15,355 nt of DNA from Methanobrevibacter sp. Its GTDB lineage: Archaea; Methanobacteriota; Methanobacteria; Methanobacteriales; Methanobacteriaceae. The stretch lies in contig WRCI01000018.1 of NCBI GenBank assembly GCA_009784145.1, positions 1-15,355 on the forward strand, in the 5' to 3' direction. A program made the translations under genes and the position numbers. The notes under the pieces were generated by a model. That model was not told where the DNA came from, made no database searches, and saw only the letters and a list, made by a program, of their open reading frames with translations. Positions 1 to 6,997 of this stretch are shown piece by piece. Positions within the stretch are counted from its first letter, which is position 1. Every line of letters starts with the position of its first letter.

Positions 1-252
1 AAAATTAGCCATAACTCTTGCTAAAAAACCAATATTTCCAGGAGATTCACATTCTACAAAAACAATGAATATATTATCTTCAAGAAGGTTTTGATCTTTT
101 GAAAATTTCATTCCTTCTATGATGGAGAGTTTCTTTCCTCTTTTTGTGGAACTAGCTGTTGTTTTTGTTTTGGTCTTATTTTCTGAATTTTTTTCCTCTT
201 TTTCTTCTAAAACAGTATTATCATCTTTAACAATCACTGTTTCTTTTGTCAT
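1..252 (-). CDS. trmJ: TrmJ/SpoU-family RNA 2'-O-methyltransferase, N-terminal part (cut by window edge)
   Basis: Only the first 84 codons are present; the gene runs off the left edge. Residues 1 to about 40 form a Lys/Glu/Thr-rich, low-complexity extension that is probably disordered. From about residue 60 the sequence reads FIVFVECESPGNIGFLARVM, which matches the first strand and the PGNIG-x-x-AR motif at the start of the SPOUT fold in archaeal TrmJ proteins. That family 2'-O-methylates position 32 in the tRNA anticodon loop. The SAM-binding knot lies in the missing C-terminal part, so the function rests on family resemblance. The ATG at 252 was chosen because AGGA lies just upstream, and no ATG, GTG or TTG occurs in frame before the upstream stop near 307. 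It follows tfrB on the same strand after 81 bases, with no T-run on the coding strand between them, so cotranscription is possible. The charged N-terminal extension is longer than I would expect for the family. Confidence 0.7.
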   Translation of the reverse strand, partial: MTKETVIVKDDNTVLEEKEEKNSENKTKTKTTASSTKRGKKLSIIEGMKFSKDQNLLEDNIFIVFVECESPGNIGFLARVMANF

Positions 253-302
253 TGTTCCTACGTGACCAACTCCTAGACTAATTTTTATTATTTTAGGGTT
301 AT

Positions 303-363
303 TTTTTTAAGAAGTTCTAAAAGTTTTGATTATTTATTGATAAGCTTTTTTAAGAAGTTCTAA
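303..363 (-). repeat. 18-bp direct repeat copying the 3' end of tfrB
   Basis: The plus-strand 18-mer TTTTTTAAGAAGTTCTAA occurs at 346-363, inside the last codons of tfrB (Leu-Glu-Leu-Leu-Lys-Lys), and again perfectly at 303-320, beyond the stop codon, with an offset of 43 bases. It looks like a partial duplication of the gene end into the tfrB-trmJ gap. No terminator-like T-run is seen on the transcribed strand here. Confidence 0.75.
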
Positions 364-1896
364 TATGTTCATGACTTTGATATTTTCTAATCCTTCTTTA
401 TCTAAGGCGTCTTGGATATTGTATTGGCAAAATGGACAAATACTGATTACTGCATCAACATCAAGTTTTTTAATCATATCTGCTTTTTGTTTACCTAAAC
501 TAAAGGCTATTTCTGGTTTCCCAGCTCTTACTCCTCCACCAGCTCCACAACATTGATCAGGTTTTTCCATTTCTATAAATTCGATGCCTTTTATTTTATT
601 CAATATTTTTCGAGGTTCTTCAGTTATTTCTTGACCTCTAACAAGATGACAAGGGTCATGATATGTAACTTTCATATTCAAATCTTTCATTTGATTGGTA
701 TCAAGATTATCAGTTAAAAATTCACTAATATCTAATATATTGAACTTAACTCCATATTTGGGATAATCTTTCTTTAATGTAGCTCCACATCCTGCACACA
801 TTGTAATTATTGTGTCATATTTAGAAAATACCTTTTTATTTTTTTCAACAAGGTCATTTACAATATTAGTTTGACCAGTTCTAAGCATTGGTGAACCACA
901 ACAGACTTGATTTTCTGGAACATCAACTTCAATTCCATTTTTCTTTAAAACATCGATAAGTGCAAAACCAAGATCTTGAAGTCTATAATCTATCATACAC
1001 CCTGTAAAAACAGCTATTTTAGATTTTTTATCTATAATGGATTGTTTAATTTTCTCTTTAGCTTCAGATTCACTTGATTTCTTTTTATTAACTGCTTCAA
1101 TAAAGCTTTCTTCAACTGATTCTATAGATCGTCCAGTACTTTCAATCATTTTTTTAACTTCTTTGTGTGCTTCAAGAGGTCCTAAATTTTTATTGTTAGC
1201 TAATGCTCTTAATTTTTCAATTGCATCTCCAAAACTGTTGATTTCTTTTGGACAAACTTCACCACATTTTCCACAACTAGTACAATAATATAATCCTTCT
1301 TCAATACTTTCTTCAGTTCTTTTCCCAGTATCACGAGGATCAAAATCAAATTTAGATAAATATCTCATGAAATAAGGTCCTGCAAATTCAGAAGATACTT
1401 TTATGACAGGACAAGCTGAAAGACATGAATAACATTCAATACAACTTCTAACTTTTTTAGTATCTACACATTCTATACTTTCAATTATAGATGGACAAGT
1501 ACATTCATTTGTTTGAATGTCATATTTTGTTTCATTATTATATAAATTATCATCAGCTTCTAAATAAAGTCCCATTCTAGCTATTTTTTCTTCAATTTCA
1601 GATTTATCCACAATTAAATCTTTTATAACTGGAAAATCTAAAGGTTCAATAGTTACATCATCTTCAATTTCAGCTTTACATGCAAGAACTATTTCTTCAT
1701 TCATTTTTAAAGCACAAGATCCGCACTGACCAGCTCTACAAGAACTTCTAAAACTTAAATTAGTGTTATATTTTTCATTAATAGCTATTAATGCATCTAA
1801 CACTTTCATCTTATGTGTTTTTTCTATTTCATATTTTTCAAAATGAGGTTCATTATCCTTTTCCTTATCAAACCTCAATACTTTAATTTCTATCAT
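334..1896 (-). CDS. tfrB: Thiol:fumarate reductase subunit B (TfrB), iron-sulfur/CCG-domain subunit
   Basis: A 520-residue protein, slightly longer than the roughly 490 residues usual for TfrB. An N-terminal plant-type [2Fe-2S] domain has Cys53, Cys58, Cys61 and Cys73. Two 4Fe-4S motifs follow (Cys152/155/158/162-Pro and Cys205/208/211/215-Pro), then two CCG domains (Cys300, CC332-333, Cys367/370; Cys416, CC449-450, Cys487/490) related to HdrB. In Methanobacteriales TfrAB reduces fumarate to succinate with coenzymes M and B, forming the heterodisulfide CoM-S-S-CoB; the CCG domains are thought to handle the thiols. The flavoprotein TfrA, which binds fumarate, is not in the window. The frame is open up to 2034, but the extra 46 residues are Ile/Asn/Tyr/Lys-rich translated intergenic DNA. 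The start at 1896 has GGAGAT just upstream, and the ATG four codons earlier overlaps that site. The product supplies succinate for the SucC and Kor steps encoded further right. Confidence 0.93.
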   Translation of the reverse strand: MIEIKVLRFDKEKDNEPHFEKYEIEKTHKMKVLDALIAINEKYNTNLSFRSSCRAGQCGSCALKMNEEIVLACKAEIEDDVTIEPLDFPVIKDLIVDKSEIEEKIARMGLYLEADDNLYNNETKYDIQTNECTCPSIIESIECVDTKKVRSCIECYSCLSACPVIKVSSEFAGPYFMRYLSKFDFDPRDTGKRTEESIEEGLYYCTSCGKCGEVCPKEINSFGDAIEKLRALANNKNLGPLEAHKEVKKMIESTGRSIESVEESFIEAVNKKKSSESEAKEKIKQSIIDKKSKIAVFTGCMIDYRLQDLGFALIDVLKKNGIEVDVPENQVCCGSPMLRTGQTNIVNDLVEKNKKVFSKYDTIITMCAGCGATLKKDYPKYGVKFNILDISEFLTDNLDTNQMKDLNMKVTYHDPCHLVRGQEITEEPRKILNKIKGIEFIEMEKPDQCCGAGGGVRAGKPEIAFSLGKQKADMIKKLDVDAVISICPFCQYNIQDALDKEGLENIKVMNILELLKKAYQ

Positions 1897-1900
1897 TTTT

Positions 1901-1906
1901 ATCTCC
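1901..1906 (-). promoter_or_regulatory. Ribosome binding site deciding the tfrB start
   Basis: On the minus strand GGAGAT is followed by AAAA and the ATG at 1896. An in-frame ATG four codons upstream supplies part of this same site and cannot use it, so 1896 is preferred. Confidence 0.75.
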
Positions 1907-1968
1907 ATTATATTTATTAAAATATGAACTTTATTTAAAATAAGATTTGTCTCTTTTTTATTTTTAAT

Positions 1969-1992
1969 ATTTATATAATATTTATATAATAT
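1969..1992 (-). promoter_or_regulatory. Candidate tandem TATA boxes for tfrB
   Basis: On the minus strand the sequence TTATATAAAT appears twice in a row, 11 bases apart, about 75 to 95 bases before the tfrB start. Either copy would fit an archaeal TATA box with a 5' leader of roughly 50 to 70 bases. The surrounding DNA is so AT-rich that chance matches are expected, so this is a candidate only. Confidence 0.35.
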
Positions 1993-2150
1993 TATAATAA
2001 TTTTATAAACTATATTATTAGGTTTAGAATACAATTTTATAAATTATATATTAGATTTAGAGATTATTTTCTTTATAACCCTATATTAATTTATTTAGTT
2101 AATAATAAAAATTTTTAGAATTTATATAGTCAATATACTAATTTATATTA

Positions 2151-2178
2151 AAATTGATTTGAAGTTATATATCAATTT
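2151..2178. promoter_or_regulatory. Perfect 8-bp inverted repeat in the tfrB/iorA divergent gap
   Basis: AAATTGAT at 2151-2158 is mirrored by ATCAATTT at 2171-2178, with 12 bases between the arms and arm centres 20 bases apart (about two helical turns). It sits in the 489-base gap between divergent tfrB (start 1896) and iorA (start 2386) and could be an operator. AT richness makes short inverted repeats common, so confidence is low. The rest of the gap has no gene that I can support. Confidence 0.3.
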
Positions 2179-2334
2179 AAATAACATATTAATCCAAAGG
2201 TATATTTATTAGTTTATTTAAATATAATCTTGTATGATAAATTGTCATGTTTAATAGTTAATAATTATAATTATTTTTATATTAGAATATTTTGATTGAA
2301 TCTTTCTTTATTTGATTGAGTTTTTATTGGATAA

Positions 2335-2344
2335 TTATATATTT
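2335..2344 (+). promoter_or_regulatory. Candidate TATA box of iorA
   Basis: TTATATATTT lies about 45 bases before the iorA ATG. Transcription would then start about 20 to 25 bases before the ATG, leaving room for the ribosome binding site GGTGA at 2375-2379, six bases before the start. Confidence 0.45.
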
Positions 2345-2385
2345 AACTATACTATTTATGTATATTACAATTATGGTGAATAATA

Positions 2386-4347
2386 ATGGATTTAAATCAG
2401 TTAGTAAAAGGTAAAGATGGAGATAAAGAATTTTTATTAGGTAATGAAGCAACAGTAAGAGGAGCTATTGAAGCAGGTGTTTCAATTGCTGCCACATACC
2501 CTGGGACACCTACTTCTGAAATAGGAAATATATTCTCTGTTCTTGCAAAGGATGCAGGTATATTTTTCGAGTTTTCAATTAATGAAAAAGTAGCTATGGA
2601 AGTAGGAGCATCTAGTTCCGCTAGTGGACTTAAAACTCTTGTTTTTATGAAGCATGTAGGATTAAATGTAGCTTCTGACTCATTTATGTCTGCAGTTTAT
2701 ACAGGAACTCCTGGTGGAATGGTTGTTCTCGTTGCTGATGAACCTTCAATGTTTTCTTCTCAAAATGAGCAAGATACTAGAAATTATGCTAGATTAGCTA
2801 ATTGTCCAGTTTTAGAACCTTCAAATCCTCAAGAAATTAAGGATATGATGAAATATGGTTATGAATTATCAAGAGAATTTTCTATTCCAGTTATTATTCG
2901 TACAACTACAAGGGTTTCTCATATGAGAGGTGTTGTAGAATTTGAAGATATTTCAGATGAAGAGGTTTTTGAAAATAGTAATAATAACAATCAACATTTA
3001 CAAAGAGATTCTTCTCCAGTGCATTGGAAAAAAGGATTTTTCAAGAAGAATAAACAACAATTTGTTCCAGTTCCGCAAAATGCAGGAATAATGCATGAAA
3101 AGTTAATAGCTAAAATGATTGATATTAATAAAGTATCAAATAGTTCTAAGTTAAACACTGTCTTTGAATTTAACAATTCTGGAAATAAAAGAAAACTTGG
3201 TTTAATAGCTGGTGGTAGTGCTTTTAATTACGCTTATGATGTTATTAATGGAGATAATTTAGAAATGGATATTTTAAAATTAGGTTTTACTTATCCTTTC
3301 CCAAAAAATTTGGTTTTAGATTTTGTTAAAGACTTAGATGGGATTATTGTAGTTGAAGAAGTAGATCCTATAGTGGAGAAAGAAATTTTAGTTATTCTTG
3401 GTGAAGCAGGATTAAATATTCCTGTTTATGGAAAAATTAATGGAACTTTCCCAATGCCTTATGAATACAATTGTAATATTGTTAGAGATTCAATTAATAA
3501 AATTATTAATGAAAATGGAAATGATTTAGATAATTCTAAAGAACTTGAGCTTAATAAGGATTTAACCAATTTAAAAAACAATTTACCTGATCGTTTACCT
3601 ACATTATGTGCTGGTTGTTCTCATAGAGCCACATATTTTGGTGTTAGGCGTGCTATGGACGAAATGGGAATAGCTAATGAAGATCTCATTTTTTCTTCTG
3701 ATATTGGATGTTATACTCTTGGTATAAGTCCTCCTTATGAAACTACTGATTATTTATTGTCTATGGGGGCAAGTATTGGTGATGCTTGTGGTTTTTCTGC
3801 AGGAACTAATCAATATATTGTTAGCTTTATTGGAGATTCAACATTTTTCCATGGAGGAATTCCTCAATTGATAAATGGTGTTCACAATAAACATAGATTT
3901 GTTGTAACAGTTCTTGATAATAGAACTACTGGTATGACTGGAGGTCAACCACATCCAGGACTTCCTGTTGATGGAATGGGGGATTTTGCTCCTGAAATTT
4001 CTATTGAAAAAATAGCTAAAGCTTCTGAATGTGAATTTGTTGAAACCATAAATCCGATGCTCTTAAAACAAACTGTTGATACTTATAAAAGAGCATTAAA
4101 ACATGATGGGGTAGCAGTTATAATAGCTAAACATCCTTGTACTTTAATTAAAGGATTAAAAAGAAAAAAACCAATGACAATAAATCAAGATAAATGTAAT
4201 AATTGTAAAATATGTATTGATAAACTCGCTTGTCCAGCGATATCAGTTGTTAATGAAAAAGTGATAATTGATCATCTTGTTTGTAAAGGTTGTGCAGTAT
4301 GTGTACAAGTGTGTGATGAACGAGCTATTGTTGGTAAAAAAAATTAA
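2386..4347 (+). CDS. iorA: Indolepyruvate:ferredoxin oxidoreductase, alpha subunit
   Basis: A 653-residue protein, normal for archaeal IorA. It oxidatively decarboxylates aryl pyruvates (indolepyruvate, phenylpyruvate) to aryl-acetyl-CoA with ferredoxin, or runs in reverse to make aromatic 2-oxoacids. The N-terminal pyrimidine-binding domain has YPGTPTSEIG near residue 40. The thiamine diphosphate domain begins around LCAGCSH (residues 407-413) and carries the GDS motif near 483 and DNRTTGMTGG from about 511, the Mg/diphosphate-binding signature. The C-terminal ferredoxin domain (about 600-645) has C-x2-C-x2-C-x5-C-P and C-x2-C-x2-C-x3-C, the slightly irregular first cluster being typical of IorA. 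GGTGA lies six bases before the ATG. Its partner iorB follows after 137 bases. No phenylacetate-CoA ligase gene, a neighbour I recall seeing beside ior genes in other archaea, is adjacent here. Confidence 0.95.
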   Translation: MDLNQLVKGKDGDKEFLLGNEATVRGAIEAGVSIAATYPGTPTSEIGNIFSVLAKDAGIFFEFSINEKVAMEVGASSSASGLKTLVFMKHVGLNVASDSFMSAVYTGTPGGMVVLVADEPSMFSSQNEQDTRNYARLANCPVLEPSNPQEIKDMMKYGYELSREFSIPVIIRTTTRVSHMRGVVEFEDISDEEVFENSNNNNQHLQRDSSPVHWKKGFFKKNKQQFVPVPQNAGIMHEKLIAKMIDINKVSNSSKLNTVFEFNNSGNKRKLGLIAGGSAFNYAYDVINGDNLEMDILKLGFTYPFPKNLVLDFVKDLDGIIVVEEVDPIVEKEILVILGEAGLNIPVYGKINGTFPMPYEYNCNIVRDSINKIINENGNDLDNSKELELNKDLTNLKNNLPDRLPTLCAGCSHRATYFGVRRAMDEMGIANEDLIFSSDIGCYTLGISPPYETTDYLLSMGASIGDACGFSAGTNQYIVSFIGDSTFFHGGIPQLINGVHNKHRFVVTVLDNRTTGMTGGQPHPGLPVDGMGDFAPEISIEKIAKASECEFVETINPMLLKQTVDTYKRALKHDGVAVIIAKHPCTLIKGLKRKKPMTINQDKCNNCKICIDKLACPAISVVNEKVIIDHLVCKGCAVCVQVCDERAIVGKKN

Positions 4348-4408
4348 ATAATTATATACTTTTTTTATAATTAGACAGTATAAATTATTATAATAAAATA
4401 TTTATAAT

Positions 4409-4440
4409 TAGAAGTTATTTATAATAGAAGTTATTTATAA
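4409..4440 (+). repeat. 16-bp tandem repeat, two exact copies, between iorA and iorB
   Basis: TAGAAGTTATTTATAA is present at 4409-4424 and 4425-4440. It lies in the 137-base gap between iorA and iorB. A T7 run shortly after the iorA stop (about 4360) could cause partial termination, but the two genes encode one complex and are probably still cotranscribed. Confidence 0.8.
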
Positions 4441-4484
4441 TGAAAAATTTACAATGAAGATATTAGTTATAATGGGAGTTACAT

Positions 4485-5087
4485 ATGTTAAATAAAGAAA
4501 ATTCTTACAATATTTATATTTGTGGTGTTGGAGGTCAAGGAATTATCAAAACCTCAGTCATCATTGGTGAAGCAGCTATGAATGAAGGGTATGAAGTTAT
4601 CCTAAGTGAAATTCATGGAATGTCTCAAAGAGGAGGGGTTGTATCAACAGAGTTAAAATTAGGTGGCTATAAAAGTTCTGTTATTGAAAAAAATAATGCA
4701 GATATAATTTTAGCTTTTGAACCTATTGAAGCTGTTAGAGCACTTGATAAAGCAAATGAGGACACTAAAATTGTTTTTAATACTTCTCCAATTATACCTT
4801 CAACTTTAAATCAGTTTAATCAAAATTATCCTGATGTTAAAGAGATTGTATCTAATTTAAATGAAAATTTTAATTTTGTTTATCCAGTTGAAGCTGAAAA
4901 ATTAGCTATTGAAGCTGGAAGTTTATTAGCATTGAATATGGTTTTATTAGGTGCAACTGTTGCTCATGAAGGATTTCCGATTTCAAAAGAAGCTATTATT
5001 AAAGCTATGAAAAATAATTTAAATTCTAAGTTTCATGAAATGAATCTTGATGCAATTGAAAAAGGTTATAATTCAGTAATTGATTAA
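4485..5087 (+). CDS. iorB: Indolepyruvate:ferredoxin oxidoreductase, beta subunit
   Basis: A 200-residue protein of the 2-oxoacid:ferredoxin oxidoreductase gamma-type family, usual length. The diagnostic GVGGQGIIKTS motif lies near residue 15, followed by SEIHGMSQRGGVVSTEL near residue 45, which is the conserved (M/Y)-(S/G)-x-x-x-RGG block of this domain. IorB has no cofactor of its own; it completes the active site of IorA. The site GGGAGT lies six bases before the ATG. The same domain occurs in this window as KorC. A long repeat-rich, gene-free region follows its stop codon. Confidence 0.94.
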   Translation: MLNKENSYNIYICGVGGQGIIKTSVIIGEAAMNEGYEVILSEIHGMSQRGGVVSTELKLGGYKSSVIEKNNADIILAFEPIEAVRALDKANEDTKIVFNTSPIIPSTLNQFNQNYPDVKEIVSNLNENFNFVYPVEAEKLAIEAGSLLALNMVLLGATVAHEGFPISKEAIIKAMKNNLNSKFHEMNLDAIEKGYNSVID

Positions 5088-5207
5088 TTGTCACAGATTT
5101 GGATATAATTTTTCGAATTTAGATATAATTATCAGAATTTTAGCTTAATAAATCATAAATTTTAATCAATAATTATATGATTATTCTGCTTAACTATTCA
5201 TCTGATA

Positions 5208-5389
5208 ATTTTTTTAATCATTTATAGATTTTTTATTTTCTTTAGTATTATTTTTTTTAGATTATTTTTTTTAGATTATTTCTTTAGATATTTTTTTAAT
5301 CATTTATAGATTTTTTATTTTCTTTAGTATTATTTTTTTTAGATTATTTTTTTTAGATTATTTCTTTAGATATTTTTTTAATCATTTAT
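5208..5389 (+). repeat. Exact 82-bp tandem duplication plus a partial third copy
   Basis: Bases 5208-5290 recur at 5290-5372 with an offset of 82 and no mismatch that I can find. The first 17 bases (TTTTTTTAATCATTTAT and onward) occur a third time from 5373, after which the match breaks up. The unit is T-rich on the plus strand and contains the smaller repeated phrase TTTTTTTTAGATTATT. Perfect identity in such unconstrained DNA points to a recent duplication. The T-tracts downstream of iorB could also serve archaeal U-tract termination. Confidence 0.9.
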
Positions 5390-5939
5390 GGATTTTAGAT
5401 ATTTTTTTAGATTATTTTTTTTAGATTATTGAAGTAGTCTCTTTTGGAATATTCTAAATCTATAACTTTATTTGTTATTAAATCAGTATTTTTATAAACA
5501 TACTTAATTTAAACTTTGTTTTACTCAAATACTCACAAAATTTTCATAAAATTTTCATAAATGATATATACATTCTTAATAATATTGTATGAGTAGTATA
5601 TTTTATTTAATAAAAGCAATATTAATAAAAGTATTATTAAAATATATATTTGTATATACATATTATTTATTTTAAAGATTAAAAGATAAATTTAAATATC
5701 AATAGAACATATTTTATTATGTTAATCTAAAAAATTAAGAAAGCTTTAAAAAATTATCATCTAATTTTTTTATTTTCTTTTGTAATTTTTGATTTTAAAT
5801 GAAAAATAAAGATAAATCAATATTTAACTAATTATTTAATAATAAAATAGTGTTCTACATAATTTATGATACTAAAATATGTTTCTCTATAAAAAATGAA
5901 GATAAAACTAGATTTTAATAATTTTATATTATTTAAACA

Positions 5940-5949
5940 TTATATAAAT
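5940..5949 (+). promoter_or_regulatory. Candidate TATA box for the 6033 gene
   Basis: TTATATAAAT preceded by an A-rich stretch (AAACA) resembles a methanogen TATA/BRE pair. A start about 25 bases downstream (near 5970) would put the whole hairpin at 5989-6021 into the 5' leader. Confidence 0.45.
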
Positions 5950-5988
5950 TAGTGGACATAGAGTATTAAAATAAAAATTAATTAAAAT

Positions 5989-6021
5989 CCTGTAAAATAC
6001 AATAAAGTATTTATCTACAGG
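5989..6021 (+). promoter_or_regulatory. RBS-sequestering hairpin upstream of the 6033 gene
   Basis: CCTGTAAAATAC (5989-6000) pairs with GTATTT (6007-6012) and, after a three-base bulge ATC, with TACAGG (6016-6021). The result is 12 base pairs closed by an AATAAA loop. The 3' arm includes the AGG of the ribosome binding site AGGTGA (6019-6024), so the folded leader would hide the site from the ribosome. This suggests translational control by temperature, a ligand or a protein. The pairing is read directly from the sequence; the regulatory role is inference. Confidence 0.6.
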
Positions 6022-6032
6022 TGAGTGAAGAT

Positions 6033-6668
6033 ATGATAGAAGATAAGATACAAGTTCTAAGGCAAGCTGCTAAGGTTTCTAGTGAACAAAGTTCAGAAAA
6101 ATTATGGTGTGTTGTTGCAGGAAATGATGAACTAGTTAATGACATAGCATATGCCGCTATTGCTTCAAAAGATCGTGTAAAAATACTCTTTAGGGAACAT
6201 GTTACTTTAAAAGAATCTTATGTTCATAAAAAATTTGATTTTATAATGTTATATGGGGAATCTGAAAAAATAAGAGAAATCAGTTATGATTGTAAAGAGG
6301 AAGGTGGAGCTTATATTCAGATTGCACCATTTTATGTTGAAAATGAACCTAATTTAATGTTACTTGTAGCTCCAGACAATGCTATTAAAAAATTTGTTGG
6401 AGATTCAGAAATAGCAAAAGCTAATTTTTCCTTATTATTAGAAGATCAAACTACGGGATTCATTGAAACGGATATACAATTAAGTATGAAACTTCCAAAT
6501 TTCATAAATGATCTTTTATCTCCATTATTTAATATGAGTGATGTAGTTTTATCAACAATTCTTATTTCAATTGAAAATGAAGAAGATGTTATGACTATTA
6601 AAAAAATCGCTACTGGAAATAAAATATTTGTAATTGACTTTAAAGATATTTTCAAGGGAAACAAATGA
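6033..6668 (+). CDS. Unrecognised 211-residue cytoplasmic protein upstream of the MreB-like gene
   Basis: I do not recognise this family. The frame can start at a GTG at 6021, but that codon lies inside the ribosome binding site AGGTGA (6019-6024), which is ideally spaced (8 bases) from the ATG at 6033, so 6033 is preferred. The protein is mildly acidic, has no signal peptide or membrane segment, and alternates hydrophobic strands (about 24-29, 49-53, 69-74, 93-98, 108-113, 171-180, 197-202) with helices, suggesting an alpha/beta fold of perhaps two lobes. No metal-binding cysteine cluster is present (only Cys26 and Cys87), and no P-loop. It lies 329 bases before the MreB-like gene, which has the same RBS design (AGGTGA plus 8 bases). 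A partner role with that protein is possible but unproven. Confidence 0.75.
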   Translation: MIEDKIQVLRQAAKVSSEQSSEKLWCVVAGNDELVNDIAYAAIASKDRVKILFREHVTLKESYVHKKFDFIMLYGESEKIREISYDCKEEGGAYIQIAPFYVENEPNLMLLVAPDNAIKKFVGDSEIAKANFSLLLEDQTTGFIETDIQLSMKLPNFINDLLSPLFNMSDVVLSTILISIENEEDVMTIKKIATGNKIFVIDFKDIFKGNK

Positions 6669-6673
6669 GAATA

Positions 6674-6796
6674 AATGAAAGTTTTATAATAATTGATGGG
6701 ATTTCATAATTGTTAATGAAAGTTTTATAATAATTGATGGGATTTCATAATAATTAATGAAAGTTTTATAAATAAACTGATAGAATTTCATATTGG
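6674..6796 (+). repeat. Three tandem copies of a 41-bp unit after the 211-residue gene
   Basis: The unit starts AATGAAAGTTTTATAATAAT and repeats at 6674-6714, 6715-6755 and 6756-6796. The first two copies are almost identical; the third is diverged but keeps exactly 41 bases. Each copy carries ATGAAA and TTTCAT as inverted arms. The array begins six bases after the stop codon. The rest of the 329-base gap to the next gene is AT-rich with AATAATCAATAATA-like phrases and no coding signal. Confidence 0.85.
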
Positions 6797-6997
6797 ATAA
6801 AATTTTATATTAGATAAATTTTATATTAGATAATATATAATACATATAATAATTAATAATAATCAATAATATAATTAATAATAGTTAAATTATAATGATA
6901 ATCAATAATAATTTTTTTTATTAATTGAAAATAGAATTATTATGAATATTAGGGAATTTTATATTGTATAATAATGACTTATTAGGTGAATGTAATC

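Larger units (their letters stand above)
5088..6032. other. 945-base gene-free region downstream of iorB
   Basis: This stretch holds, in order: a degenerate roughly 20-bp repeat built on GAATTTAGATATAAT (about 5095-5155), the exact 82-bp tandem duplication described separately, a short more complex segment (5407-5508), about 400 bases of plain AT-rich sequence, a TATA candidate and the hairpin before the next gene. On the minus strand 5407-5508 reads as 33 codons without stop (including DLEYSKRDYFNN) and has balanced amino acids unlike its surroundings, but it has no start codon; it may be a relic of a decayed gene or chance. I see no other coding signal. Confidence 0.5.

Noticed and set aside
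365..556. Antisense open frames over tfrB (365-556, 1037-1288) and similar ones over iorA, mreB, sucC and the wall gene
   Set aside because: All lie wholly inside well-supported genes in another frame and show no motif or ribosome binding site.
1897..2034. Upstream extension of tfrB by 46 codons
   Set aside because: The added residues are Ile/Asn/Tyr/Lys only in character, cover the promoter region and lack a ribosome binding site; GGAGAT points to 1896.
6021..6032. GTG start at 6021 for the 211-residue protein
   Set aside because: The GTG is part of the ribosome binding site AGGTGA for the ATG at 6033. The GTG at 6986 before the MreB-like gene is rejected for the same reason.
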